From Microbacterium sp. H83 (GTDB taxonomy: Bacteria > Actinomycetota > Actinomycetes > Actinomycetales > Microbacteriaceae), in contig NZ_LWCU01000014.1 of the NCBI RefSeq assembly GCF_001650405.1, forward strand, positions 160 through 64,159: 64,000 bases of DNA, written 5' to 3'. The notes beneath the pieces were generated by a model. It searched no databases. It saw only the letters and a program-made list of their open reading frames with translations, and was not told the DNA's origin. Shown here piece after piece: positions 1 through 7,161 of the stretch. Made by a program: the position numbers and the translations under genes. Each line of letters begins with the position of its first letter. Within the stretch, counting starts at the first letter, position 1.

Positions 1-291
1 GACAAGGAGTGCCTGATCCCGGGCTGTCACGTTCCGGCGTCCTGGTGCGAGATCCACCACGTCACCGAGCACGCCAGAGGCGGCCCCACCCATACCGACA
101 ACGGTGTTCCGTTGTGCTGGTGGCACCACCGCTCCCTCGACACCTCCGGGTGGGAGATCCGCATGCACGACGGCATCCCCGAAGTCCGCGGACCCGCCTG
201 GTGGGACCCCGCCCGACGATGGCGCACACCCACCCTCAGCGAGGCACGCCGCCCCCGTCATGCCGCCCGTTCGTTCGCGCGCGCGAGCTGA
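1..291 (+). CDS. HNH endonuclease-domain protein (DUF222/13E12 type), C-terminal part
   Basis: This is the last 96 codons of a gene that enters from the left edge, in frame 1, ending TGA at 289-291. The fragment carries a complete HNH signature: a CxxxxC pair (CLIPGC), then CEIHHV, then DNGVPLC followed by WHH, which is the beta-beta-alpha metal fold of HNH nucleases. In actinobacteria this tail normally belongs to a DUF222 protein of about 400-550 residues, usually present in many copies per genome. No associated transposase or intron feature is visible. The biological role of this family is not established; nuclease activity is inferred from the motif only. Confidence 0.85.
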   Translation, partial: DKECLIPGCHVPASWCEIHHVTEHARGGPTHTDNGVPLCWWHHRSLDTSGWEIRMHDGIPEVRGPAWWDPARRWRTPTLSEARRPRHAARSFARAS

Positions 292-314
292 CGCTCACGG
301 ATGACCGTCGTGCG

Positions 315-968
315 TCAGCGGAACTCGACGAGACCCGCGTGAGCGGCCGTGACGAGGATCTGCACGCGGTCGCGAACGTGCCACTTCGACATGATGCGGC
401 CGAGATGAGCCTTCACGGTTCCCTCGGACACGATGAGAGACCGGGCGATCTCCGCGTTGGACATGCCCTGCGCCAGACGCTGCAGGACCTCCTGCTCACG
501 GTCCGTCAACTCCTCGAGGGTGCCGTCCGTGGCGATCGGCTCGTTGTCGCGCACGTGCTTGATGAGGAGGGATGCGATCCTCGGCGACAGCGAGCTCGCC
601 CCGCTGTACACCTCGCGCACTGCGGCGACGATGCTCGCAGCGCTGGAGTCCTTGAGCATGTACCCCGACGCGCCCGCGCTCAGCATCGGGAGCACCGTGT
701 CGCTGCCGTCGAGGGTCGTCACCGCGAGGATCTTCACCTCGGGCCAGCGCTCGCTGATCACCGCCGTGGCCTCGATGCCGTTCATCTCAGGCATCTGCAC
801 GTCCATCATCACGACATCGGGACGCTCGCGCTCGACGGTGTCGATGCCTTCCAGGCCCGTCTCGGCCTCCGCGATGACGGTGATCTCGGGGTCGCGAGAC
901 ACGAAGTGCGAGAGCGCTGAACGCACCAGGGGGTCGTCGTCGACGATCACTACGCGGATATCGGGCAT
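315..968 (-). CDS. NarL/LuxR-family two-component response regulator
   Basis: A 217-residue DNA-binding response regulator. The N-terminal receiver domain has the acidic cluster VDDDP (residues 9-13), the phospho-acceptor Asp56 in MMDVQMP, and the conserved Lys in GYMLKD near residue 106. The C-terminal LuxR-type helix-turn-helix (about 150-212) contains LTDREQEVLQ and the recognition region SEGTVKAHLGRIMSK. It is transcribed away from the histidine kinase at 1195-2343, which is its obvious partner. The ATG start at 968 is preceded by TAGGCT with a 6-nt spacer and no Shine-Dalgarno site, so a leaderless mRNA is likely. A palindrome at 1007-1034 lies just upstream, consistent with autoregulation. 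The regulated genes are unknown. Confidence 0.93.
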   Translation of the reverse strand: MPDIRVVIVDDDPLVRSALSHFVSRDPEITVIAEAETGLEGIDTVERERPDVVMMDVQMPEMNGIEATAVISERWPEVKILAVTTLDGSDTVLPMLSAGASGYMLKDSSAASIVAAVREVYSGASSLSPRIASLLIKHVRDNEPIATDGTLEELTDREQEVLQRLAQGMSNAEIARSLIVSEGTVKAHLGRIMSKWHVRDRVQILVTAAHAGLVEFR

Positions 969-974
969 GGAGAG

Positions 975-980
975 AGCCTA
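975..980 (-). promoter_or_regulatory. -10 element for response regulator gene
   Basis: TAGGCT on the minus strand, 6 nt before the ATG at 968, fitting leaderless transcription. No good -35 hexamer is seen; the 1007-1034 palindrome occupies that side. Confidence 0.6.
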
Positions 981-1006
981 ACCGGGTGGACCCCCGGATG
1001 TGGAGG

Positions 1007-1034
1007 GCTAGACCTTTGGCCATTGAGGTCTAGC
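1007..1034. promoter_or_regulatory. Candidate operator: 8-bp inverted repeat between divergent TCS genes
   Basis: GCTAGACC (1007-1014) and GGTCTAGC (1027-1034) form a perfect 8-bp inverted repeat with a 12-nt spacer. It sits between the response regulator and the tiny ORF/kinase transcription units. Thirteen of its bases (1008-1020) recur in the opposite orientation at 2426-2438 beyond the kinase gene. NarL-type regulators bind such dyads, so this is the best candidate site for the adjacent regulator. Binding itself is inferred. Confidence 0.6.
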
Positions 1035-1117
1035 TGAAAGACAGATGTGCCCGCCGCAGATCACCGAGAGGATGAACTCATTACTTCACAAAAGTTCAAC
1101 TACGGAGGTGAATTTCT

Positions 1118-1165
1118 ATGACTTTCTGGCAGCAGGTTGGTCACTTCTTCGGTCTCTATCGCTAA
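1118..1165 (+). CDS. 15-residue micro-ORF upstream of histidine kinase
   Basis: ATG at 1118 to TAA at 1163-1165 encodes MTFWQQVGHFFGLYR. The start is preceded by GGAGGTG (1104-1110) with 7 nt spacing, one of the strongest Shine-Dalgarno matches in the window, which is the main reason to believe it is translated. It ends 29 nt before the kinase ATG, whose own ribosome site lies in that gap, so the two are probably co-transcribed. The peptide is rich in aromatic residues (five of fifteen are F, W or Y), has no acidic residue and ends in Arg. It could be a peptide ligand for the multi-pass kinase, a translational leader or a very short membrane-associated peptide. No function is known. Confidence 0.6.
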   Translation: MTFWQQVGHFFGLYR

Positions 1166-1194
1166 TCTACCTGGCGAATAGGAGATACTGAAGC

Positions 1195-2343
1195 ATGGCT
1201 TTCGACCCCCCGAGTCGAGACCGCTCCGACATCCTTCGCCTCGTGCGAGGTGAGAAGCTGAGCGCGATCGAACGCATCGCCGTCCTGGCGGTGGTCGGCA
1301 TCATCGTCCTTCTCGACGTCATAGGCCTGTTTCTCCCCCCAGGGGTGGACCCCCTGGCGGCAGCGGTCAGCATCGCATCCACGGGATTGCTGGCCTTGTA
1401 TCTCTGGTCGCCCCTCATCGCAAGTTGCGTCACCGCAGCTGTCTTCGCGGTGTCCTTCGTCTCCGGAACGGAGACCCAGGTGCTGACGGTCGCCGCATTC
1501 GCGGCCGGCCTGATCATGCGACTGGGCTGGACGTCGCTGATCCTCTCCTACGCCGGAGTCTTCCTCCTCGCGTCCGCCGTCGTGGCGTACGCCGAGACGG
1601 AGGATCCGGTCAACGTCGGCATCTACCTCATCCTCGCGGTCGTCTCGGGCGCGGTCGGCTACGCACTGCGTCTGGCCTTCGCCCGAGGCCGCAGACTCGA
1701 GGTCGAGCTCGCCGAGAAGGCGGAGCAGGAACGTCAGGCAGTCCTCGCCGAGAGGCGATGGATCGCCGGTGAACTGCACGACAGCATCGCGCACCACCTG
1801 ACCGTCGTCTCGCTGCACGTGCAGATGCTCGACGACGACACGGCGAGCGCGTCTTCCCAGGAAGCCATCCGCATCGCCGCCCGCAAGGCCATGACCGATC
1901 TCCGGTTCGTGATCGACCTCGCCGACGACGGCCCCCGTGCGTCCGGCATGCCGGCCGGCGACCTCGCCGCCTCGATCGAGGAGGCCGCAGAGGAGTTCGA
2001 GTCCGCCGGCCACACCGTGCGCGTCGACGGCGACCCCGCCGACGAGCGCATCCCCCGCGCCGCGGAGATCATCCTCGCGCGCATCATGCGGGAATCCGCG
2101 ACGAACGCCCTGAAGTACGCCGGTCGCGGCGAGATCGCGATCGACCTCGACGTGAGCGACGACTCGGCCGCCCTCACCGTGAGCAGTCCCCTCTCCGCCA
2201 CTCCCCGCCGGGAGCTCTCGTCGAGCCGCACCGGGATCGGACGCATGGCCGAGCGCGTCCTGGGTGCGAGCGGAACGTTCGACGCCGGAGAGATCGACGG
2301 CCGCTGGGTCGTCTCCGCGCAGCTCCCCATCGCTCGCAGTTGA
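1195..2343 (+). CDS. Sensor histidine kinase, HisKA_3 type, six-pass membrane sensor
   Basis: A 382-residue kinase. Hydrophobic stretches near residues 28-47, 54-75, 77-92, 95-108, 113-132 and 139-158 predict about six membrane spans with very short loops and no extracellular domain. The phospho-acceptor motif GELHDSIAHH places His195 in the HisKA_3 dimerisation domain, after a short coiled linker. The ATPase domain has an N-box (RESATNALKYA) and a shortened G-box (GIGRMAERV). The start is supported by AGGAG upstream. The gene lies 29 nt after the 15-codon ORF and is divergent from its likely partner regulator at 315-968. A sensor built only of membrane helices suits a membrane stress, lipid or short-peptide signal, but the stimulus is unknown. 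Confidence 0.92.
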   Translation: MAFDPPSRDRSDILRLVRGEKLSAIERIAVLAVVGIIVLLDVIGLFLPPGVDPLAAAVSIASTGLLALYLWSPLIASCVTAAVFAVSFVSGTETQVLTVAAFAAGLIMRLGWTSLILSYAGVFLLASAVVAYAETEDPVNVGIYLILAVVSGAVGYALRLAFARGRRLEVELAEKAEQERQAVLAERRWIAGELHDSIAHHLTVVSLHVQMLDDDTASASSQEAIRIAARKAMTDLRFVIDLADDGPRASGMPAGDLAASIEEAAEEFESAGHTVRVDGDPADERIPRAAEIILARIMRESATNALKYAGRGEIAIDLDVSDDSAALTVSSPLSATPRRELSSSRTGIGRMAERVLGASGTFDAGEIDGRWVVSAQLPIARS

Positions 2344-2425
2344 CGGAGGCTCGCTCGCAGCGCCCCGGACAGCGTCCGCCGCACCCGAATCTGCGCGGAA
2401 ACGAGCGGATAACGCGGAAATACTA

Positions 2426-2438
2426 GCCAAAGGTCTAG
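2426..2438 (+). promoter_or_regulatory. Second copy of the TCS operator 13-mer
   Basis: GCCAAAGGTCTAG is identical, in inverted orientation, to the minus strand of 1008-1020. It lies 82 nt after the kinase stop in a non-coding gap. Further GGTCT (2443-2447) and AGACC (2455-2459) half-sites follow. By analogy with the first copy it would point rightward, toward 2460-2600, where no convincing gene is seen. Confidence 0.45.
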
Positions 2439-2526
2439 GTCAGGTCTCGACTCAAGACCGTGTTCCATGGTGTATCCCGGCGCTTACATTGGTATCACCC
2501 CAGAAATAGCGCATCCCCAGCGCTGT

Positions 2527-2574
2527 GATCGCGAGCGCGGTCTTTGGAATCTGATCCCCATCGCGCTCGCGATC
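2527..2574. terminator. 13-bp stem-loop in the gap between kinase and GntR genes
   Basis: GATCGCGAGCGCG (2527-2539) is the exact reverse complement of 2562-2574, with a 22-nt loop. It lies between the convergent kinase (ends 2343) and GntR gene (ends 2615). No U-tract follows on either strand, which is common for GC-rich actinobacteria. It could terminate one or both transcripts or end a small RNA made from the gap. The rest of 2344-2614 holds the second operator copy and no convincing gene. Confidence 0.5.
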
Positions 2575-2614
2575 GGCTTCTCTCAGAAACGAGAGGATGC
2601 GATCGCCCGGAGGC

Positions 2615-3358
2615 TCATCCTCCGACGGCGCGCATGTAGTGGCCGTCCGTCGATATGCCGGATGCCGCCACGGTGAAGCGCACGACCTCGCTGAGGTACC
2701 GGTCCTCCGAGGCCTCGAAGATCCGACCGTTCGCGTCGCGCGAGGTCCGGCTCAGTCGCAGGATAGGCGTCCCCTGCGGCACCCGGAGGAGCGTCGCGTC
2801 CTGCTCGTCCGCCGCGACCGCATCGATCTGATGCTGGAGTCCGACGATCGGATGTCCCACCGATGCCAGGTACTCCGTGATCGAGACCTCGTCCGGGTCG
2901 ATCTCGAACAGGCGCCGCCCTGCGGCCTCGGTGAAGAAGAGGCGCTCGAGCATCGTCGGACGTCCGTCCAGAAGGCGGAGGCGCACGACCCCCACGATCG
3001 TGTCGTCGGGGGAGACCCCGAGGGCCTCGGCGCGGTCGCCCGCCCGCCGCAGGCTGAGCTCCTGGGTCTGCGCACCGGGAGTCACGCCGAGCTCTCGCGC
3101 CCAGCGCGTGAAGGGCACCGACACGTCGACGGCCTGGCTCGCCTTGACGGCGACGACCCGCGCCGGCCGTCCTCGCCCGGTCTCGATGAGTCCCTCGCCG
3201 CGGAGGGCCGCGAGGGCGTTCCGGATCGGCCCTCTCGAGGTGCGCCACCGTTCGGCGAGCTCGGACTCCGTCGGCACGTCGTCACCGGGACGCAGGACGC
3301 CGCCGAGGATCTGCTGCCTCAGCTCGTCGGCGATCTGGGTGTATACAGCTTCTGCCAC
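2615..3358 (-). CDS. GntR-family (HutC/UTRA) transcriptional regulator of the phosphonate genes
   Basis: A 247-residue regulator. The N-terminal winged helix-turn-helix (about residues 4-70) has the typical GntR string VYTQIADELRQQILGG and PTESELAERW. The C-terminal UTRA effector domain (about 90-240) ends with the expected EDRYL segment. It diverges from phnD with 168 bp between them, so it most likely controls the phosphonate operon and may sense a phosphonate or catabolite, as PhnF-type regulators do. The GTG start at 3358 is set by TAGTAT with a 6-nt spacer (leaderless). The effector is not deducible from sequence. Confidence 0.9.
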   Translation of the reverse strand: MAEAVYTQIADELRQQILGGVLRPGDDVPTESELAERWRTSRGPIRNALAALRGEGLIETGRGRPARVVAVKASQAVDVSVPFTRWARELGVTPGAQTQELSLRRAGDRAEALGVSPDDTIVGVVRLRLLDGRPTMLERLFFTEAAGRRLFEIDPDEVSITEYLASVGHPIVGLQHQIDAVAADEQDATLLRVPQGTPILRLSRTSRDANGRIFEASEDRYLSEVVRFTVAASGISTDGHYMRAVGG

Positions 3359-3364
3359 ATAGGC

Positions 3365-3370
3365 ATACTA
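3365..3370 (-). promoter_or_regulatory. -10 element for GntR gene
   Basis: TAGTAT on the minus strand, 6 nt before the GTG at 3358; leaderless arrangement. Confidence 0.55.
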
Positions 3371-3418
3371 CTTGGCGCGGCATCCGTCGAGCCAGCGTTC
3401 TGAGACCGTTCATCCCGA

Positions 3419-3445
3419 CGAATCCCGGGTGAACGGCGCCTGAAC
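3419..3445 (-). promoter_or_regulatory. PHO-box-like 11-bp direct repeats upstream of phnD
   Basis: On the minus strand GTTCA occurs twice exactly 11 nt apart (TGAAC at 3430-3434 and 3441-3445 on plus). A third degenerate unit (CGAAT at 3419-3423) sits one more 11-nt step away. Eleven-nucleotide units starting GTTCA are the established pattern of actinobacterial PhoP-binding PHO boxes. The site lies just upstream of an AT-rich -10 candidate for phnD. An overlapping 10-bp inverted repeat with one G:U pair (3406-3415 with 3427-3436) is an alternative GntR operator. Regulation by phosphate limitation is inferred. Confidence 0.5.
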
Positions 3446-3455
3446 TCTTCCAAGT

Positions 3456-3466
3456 TAGGTACATAT
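3456..3466 (+). promoter_or_regulatory. Candidate -10 region for phnD operon
   Basis: TAGGTACATAT is the only AT-rich stretch between the PHO-like repeats and the phnD ribosome site, at a plausible distance for a promoter activated from the repeats. Confidence 0.4.
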
Positions 3467-3526
3467 CTCCGTCGAGCGAGTGTCAGAGTGGCATGTGGAT
3501 CACCTCCCTCACCCTGAAAGGTCCTC

Positions 3527-4456
3527 ATGAAGCTCCGCGCTCTCCCCGTCCTCGCCGGCGCCGCGATCCTCGCGCTCGGCCTCGCCGCCTGCTCCGGTTC
3601 CGCAGAGGCCACCGGCAACGCCGGTGCTGAGGACACGTCCTCCGGCAGCGGCTTCGCCGTCGATGAGAACACCCTCGTCTTCGGCGTCGTCCCCGACTCG
3701 GTGGACACCGAGACCAACTACCAGCCGCTCATGGACTACATCGCCGAGATCTCCGGCAAGACCGTCGAGTACCACGAGTCCACCGACTACGCCGCGCTCA
3801 TCGAGGCAGCCGTCGCCGGCAAGGTCGACGTCGCGTCCTTCTCCGGCTTCACGTACGTCACCGCCACCAACAACGGCGCGAAGCTGACCCCGATCTCCTC
3901 GATCGTGACCGAGGAGGGCCAGGAGCCCGGCTACTACTCGCAGGCGATCGTCCCCGCCGACAGCGACATCGACAGCATCGAGGACTTCGCCGGCAAGAAG
4001 GTCTGCTTCGTCGACCCGTCGTCCACGTCGGGCTACCTCTTCCCCTCCTACAACCTGCTCGAGGCGGGCGTCGACCCGAAGACCGACATCACCCCGGTCT
4101 TCGCGGGCAAGCACGACGTCAGCGTGCAGAAGGTCGGCGAAGGCGTCGAGTGCGAGGTCGGGTTCGCCGAGGACTCCGAGGTCGAGAAGTCGGATGCCGT
4201 GAAGGTCATCGACGAGACCATGGTGCCCGGTGCGCCGCTCGTCTACTCGTCGACGCTGCCCGACGACGTGTCGTCGGCACTCATCGACGGCCTCGCCGAG
4301 ATCACGATCGACGACATCATCGCGGCCGGCATCGACAGCGCCGACACCGACTCGTTCCGCAGCGTCTTCTACGCGACCAAGCCGGTCGACGACGCGTACT
4401 ACGACCTCATCCGCGACATCTGCAAGGAGACCGAGGCGGAGCAGTGCAAGGCCTGA
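3527..4456 (+). CDS. phnD: Phosphonate/phosphite ABC transporter substrate-binding lipoprotein (PhnD family)
   Basis: A 309-residue periplasmic-binding-type lipoprotein. Residues 1-21 form a signal peptide ending in the lipobox LAAC, with Cys22 lipidated, followed by a Ser/Gly-rich tether. The mature part shows PhnD-family landmarks: the early strand LVFGVVPDS, TNYQPLMDYI, and the ligand-site region VCFVDPSSTSGYLFP where Ser/Thr hydroxyls hold the phosphonate group. It binds phosphonate-type substrates outside the membrane and delivers them to PhnCE. GAAAGG upstream supports the start. It heads the operon and is separated from phnC by a strong hairpin, which would allow higher expression of the binding protein. 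Confidence 0.92.
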   Translation: MKLRALPVLAGAAILALGLAACSGSAEATGNAGAEDTSSGSGFAVDENTLVFGVVPDSVDTETNYQPLMDYIAEISGKTVEYHESTDYAALIEAAVAGKVDVASFSGFTYVTATNNGAKLTPISSIVTEEGQEPGYYSQAIVPADSDIDSIEDFAGKKVCFVDPSSTSGYLFPSYNLLEAGVDPKTDITPVFAGKHDVSVQKVGEGVECEVGFAEDSEVEKSDAVKVIDETMVPGAPLVYSSTLPDDVSSALIDGLAEITIDDIIAAGIDSADTDSFRSVFYATKPVDDAYYDLIRDICKETEAEQCKA

Positions 4457-4483
4457 CGAAGGCCCACTGACCCCACGGTCCCC

Positions 4484-4519
4484 GAGCGCCCTTCGCCTCT
4501 CACCGGGTGAAGGGCGCTC
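4484..4519 (+). terminator. Intercistronic hairpin between phnD and phnC
   Basis: GAGCGCCCTTC (4484-4494) pairs perfectly with 4509-4519 around a 14-nt loop. With no U-tract and a downstream gene clearly in the same operon, it is more likely a partial terminator or an mRNA-stabilising element that raises phnD over phnC/phnE. Confidence 0.65.
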
Positions 4520-4579
4520 ACCCGCAGAGACTCTGCACGACACCACCCCGAGCACGACCTTCCAGGAGAGAGACCTGAC

Positions 4580-5422
4580 ATGAACGCGGCAGCCGATGCC
4601 CTGATCCGCCTCGACGGCGTGACCAAGACCTTCGGGTCGACCACCGCACTGAAGGGCGCCTCGCTGCAGGTCGCGCGCGGCGAGATCGTCGTGCTGCTGG
4701 GCCTCTCCGGATCCGGCAAGTCGACCCTCCTGCGGCACCTCGACGGCCTGGAGGTTCCGACGTCCGGGTCGGTCGAGGTGCTCGGCCAGCAGGTCCCGGC
4801 CCTCAAGGGCAAGGCTCTGCGCTCGCTGCGCAGCCGCGTGGGCTTCATCTTCCAGCAGTTCGAGCTCGTTCCCTCGCTGACGGTGCTCGAGAACGTCCTC
4901 ACCGGCTCGCTCTCGTCGGTCACCGGCCCCCGCCTCGGACTCTGGGGCTACGCGAGGTCGTCGAAGCTGCGCGCCCTCGAGCACCTCGATCGCGTCGGGC
5001 TCCTCGATCGCGCCTACCAGCGCAGCGACACGCTCTCCGGCGGTCAGCAGCAGCGCGTCGCCATCGCCCGCGCACTCATGCAGAAGCCCGACATCCTGCT
5101 CGCCGACGAGCCGGTCGCCTCGCTCGACCCCGAGTCCAGCGACCAGGTCATGGCGCTCATCCGCGAGATCGCGGCCGACGAGGGCCTGACCGTGGTCTGC
5201 AGCCTGCACCAGGTCGACCTCGCGATCTCGTGGGCCGACCGCATCGTCGGCCTCCGGCACGGCGAGGTCGTGCTCGACACGCCGACGACCGACCTCACCA
5301 AGGCGGAGGTCATGGAGATCTACGGCCGGGTCGCGACGTCGACCGCCGAGATCCAGGCCGTCGAGCTCGAACTCGCGGTGAGCGCGGCCGACGTCGCCCC
5401 CGACGCGGCGCCGGTCCCGTGA
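4580..5422 (+). CDS. phnC: Phosphonate ABC transporter ATP-binding protein
   Basis: A 280-residue ABC ATPase of the PhnC type. It has Walker A GLSGSGKST (about residues 39-47), a Q-loop FIFQQFE, the signature LSGGQQQR, Walker B ILLADEP and the switch His in CSLHQVD. PhnC proteins are usually about 250-270 residues; here the extra C-terminal tail is Ala/Val-rich. It powers import through the fused permease encoded next, whose GTG start overlaps the phnC stop. AGGAGAG lies upstream of the ATG. Confidence 0.94.
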   Translation: MNAAADALIRLDGVTKTFGSTTALKGASLQVARGEIVVLLGLSGSGKSTLLRHLDGLEVPTSGSVEVLGQQVPALKGKALRSLRSRVGFIFQQFELVPSLTVLENVLTGSLSSVTGPRLGLWGYARSSKLRALEHLDRVGLLDRAYQRSDTLSGGQQQRVAIARALMQKPDILLADEPVASLDPESSDQVMALIREIAADEGLTVVCSLHQVDLAISWADRIVGLRHGEVVLDTPTTDLTKAEVMEIYGRVATSTAEIQAVELELAVSAADVAPDAAPVP

Positions 5423-7161
5423 CGCTCCTCGAGGCACCCGCGGGCCGCGCCCCGCAGGGCAGGGGCGCCGATGTGGGGGCGCGCGCGCCGAAGCGCCCCG
5501 TCCCGCCCGAGCGCATCGCGGCATCGCTGACGCTCGTCGCCCTCGTCGTGCTCGGTGTGCTCGCCGTCAACGAGGTGGGCATCTCGATCCCCGCGATGGT
5601 GCAGAGCTGGGGCAACGCCGAGAACTTCATCGCCCGGGTGGGTGGCCTGTCGTTCCCCGAGCCCGGCGACCTGGCCTGGCTGATCGCCCTCACGGTCGGG
5701 CTCGTTCTCGTCGGCACCCTGCTCGCGGCGGTGCTGTCGGTGCCGATCGCCTACCTCGCGGCGGCCAACACCACGCCCGGCACCGGATGGCGCGCCGCCG
5801 CCCGGTTCGTCGGGGTGCTGACCCGTGCGCTCCCCGACGTGGTGCTCGCCATGGCCTTCGTGCTCATGTTCTCGCTCGGCACCCTCCCCGGCATCCTCGC
5901 GATCGGCATCCACTCGATCGGGATGATCTCGAAGATGTTCGCCGACGCGATCGAGCAGATCGACGAGGGGCCCCGACTCGCGATCCGTGCCGCCGGCGGA
6001 TCGAAGCTGCAGGAGTTCACCTCCGGCATCCTGCCGCAGGTGCTGCCCAGCTGGGTCGCCACCGTGCTGCACCGCAACGACATCAACCTGCGCGGCAGTG
6101 TCGTGCTCGGCTACGTCGGCGTCGCGGGGCTCGGCCTCGAGATGTCCTACGCGTTCAAGGCGCTGAACTACGGCAAGGGCCTGGGCATCGCGCTCGTCAT
6201 CTTCATCCTGTGCATCGCGATGGAGGTCGTCTCCAGCATGGTGCGCGGCGCCATGCTCGGCACGCAGAAGCACACCCGCTCGTGGATCGACCGCATCCTC
6301 CACCCCCGTCTGCAGGATGCCGGCGCGGCGCCCGCCGGGCACGCCGACCGCCCCGCCTGGGCGGCCACACCGCAGACCGCCGTGCGCCGCCCGTGGACGG
6401 CCGAGCGCGTGCGCACCGCCATCGGCGGCGTCGTCGCCGTGCTCGTCGTGGTCGGCAGCGTCGTCGTCAGCCAGATCAACTGGGGCGACTTCTTCACCTT
6501 CTGGGCCAAGCTGCCCGAGGTCGCGGCGAGGTTCTGGCCGCCGTCCTTCGGCAGCTACGACGCAGCCGTGATGGTCTCCGCCATGGTCGACACGGTGGCG
6601 ATCGCCCTCGCGGCGACCGTGCTCACCCTGCTGCCCTCGCTGCTGCTCGGATCGCTGGCCGCGAGCAACGTCGCGCCGAACTCCGGCATCCGCGGCGCCG
6701 CACGCTTCCTGCTCGTCGGCATCCGCGGCATCCCCGAGCTGATCCTCGCGATCGTGCTCGTGGTGATCACCGGACTCGGCGCGCAGGCGGGAGTGATCGC
6801 GCTGGCGATCGGCGGCATCGGACTGCTCGGCAAGCTCATCGCCGACTCGTTCGAGGAGGTCGATCGCGGGCCGGAGCGCGCCCTCAGGGCGGTGGGCGCC
6901 ACGCGCCTGCAGACCTACGCCTCGGCCACCGTGCCGCAGGGGATGCAGGCCCTGATCGGTCACAGCTTCTACATGTTCGACACGAACATCCGCGCGGCGA
7001 CCATCCTCGGCATCGTCGGCGGCGGCGGGGTCGGCTACTACCTGCTGAACGCCAGCCAGGGCTCGCGGTACGAGACGGTCACGGCGATCGTGCTGATGAT
7101 CCTCGTCACCGTCCTGGTGGTCGAGGGGCTCGCGATGTGGATGAGGAAGGTGTTCCGGTGA
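5419..7161 (+). CDS. phnE: Phosphonate ABC transporter permease, two PhnE domains fused
   Basis: A 580-residue inner-membrane permease formed by two tandem PhnE-like domains (about residues 30-300 and 320-580). Each half has a cytoplasmic EAA-type loop that contacts the ATPase: AIRAAGGSKLQEF in the first and ALRAVGATRLQTY in the second. Single PhnE proteins are about 260-280 residues and dimerise, so this fusion supplies both halves of the channel in one chain. The start is the GTG at 5419, which overlaps the phnC stop as GTGA; the reading frame is open further upstream but only as phnC shadow. Confidence 0.9.
   Translation: MTLLEAPAGRAPQGRGADVGARAPKRPVPPERIAASLTLVALVVLGVLAVNEVGISIPAMVQSWGNAENFIARVGGLSFPEPGDLAWLIALTVGLVLVGTLLAAVLSVPIAYLAAANTTPGTGWRAAARFVGVLTRALPDVVLAMAFVLMFSLGTLPGILAIGIHSIGMISKMFADAIEQIDEGPRLAIRAAGGSKLQEFTSGILPQVLPSWVATVLHRNDINLRGSVVLGYVGVAGLGLEMSYAFKALNYGKGLGIALVIFILCIAMEVVSSMVRGAMLGTQKHTRSWIDRILHPRLQDAGAAPAGHADRPAWAATPQTAVRRPWTAERVRTAIGGVVAVLVVVGSVVVSQINWGDFFTFWAKLPEVAARFWPPSFGSYDAAVMVSAMVDTVAIALAATVLTLLPSLLLGSLAASNVAPNSGIRGAARFLLVGIRGIPELILAIVLVVITGLGAQAGVIALAIGGIGLLGKLIADSFEEVDRGPERALRAVGATRLQTYASATVPQGMQALIGHSFYMFDTNIRAATILGIVGGGGVGYYLLNASQGSRYETVTAIVLMILVTVLVVEGLAMWMRKVFR

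Noticed and set aside
1..291. HNH domain as evidence of a homing element or intron
   Set aside because: DUF222/HNH proteins are ordinary multi-copy genes in this group, and no intron, IS or transposase feature is present.
2467..2676. 69-codon plus-strand ORF after the kinase gene
   Set aside because: It has no ribosome site, runs into the antisense of the GntR gene and contains no recognisable motif. The 2527-2574 palindrome better explains the region.
3509..5524. 671-codon minus-strand ORF antisense to phnD and phnC
   Set aside because: No domains, composition typical of a frame shadow, and the opposite strand encodes clear transporter genes.
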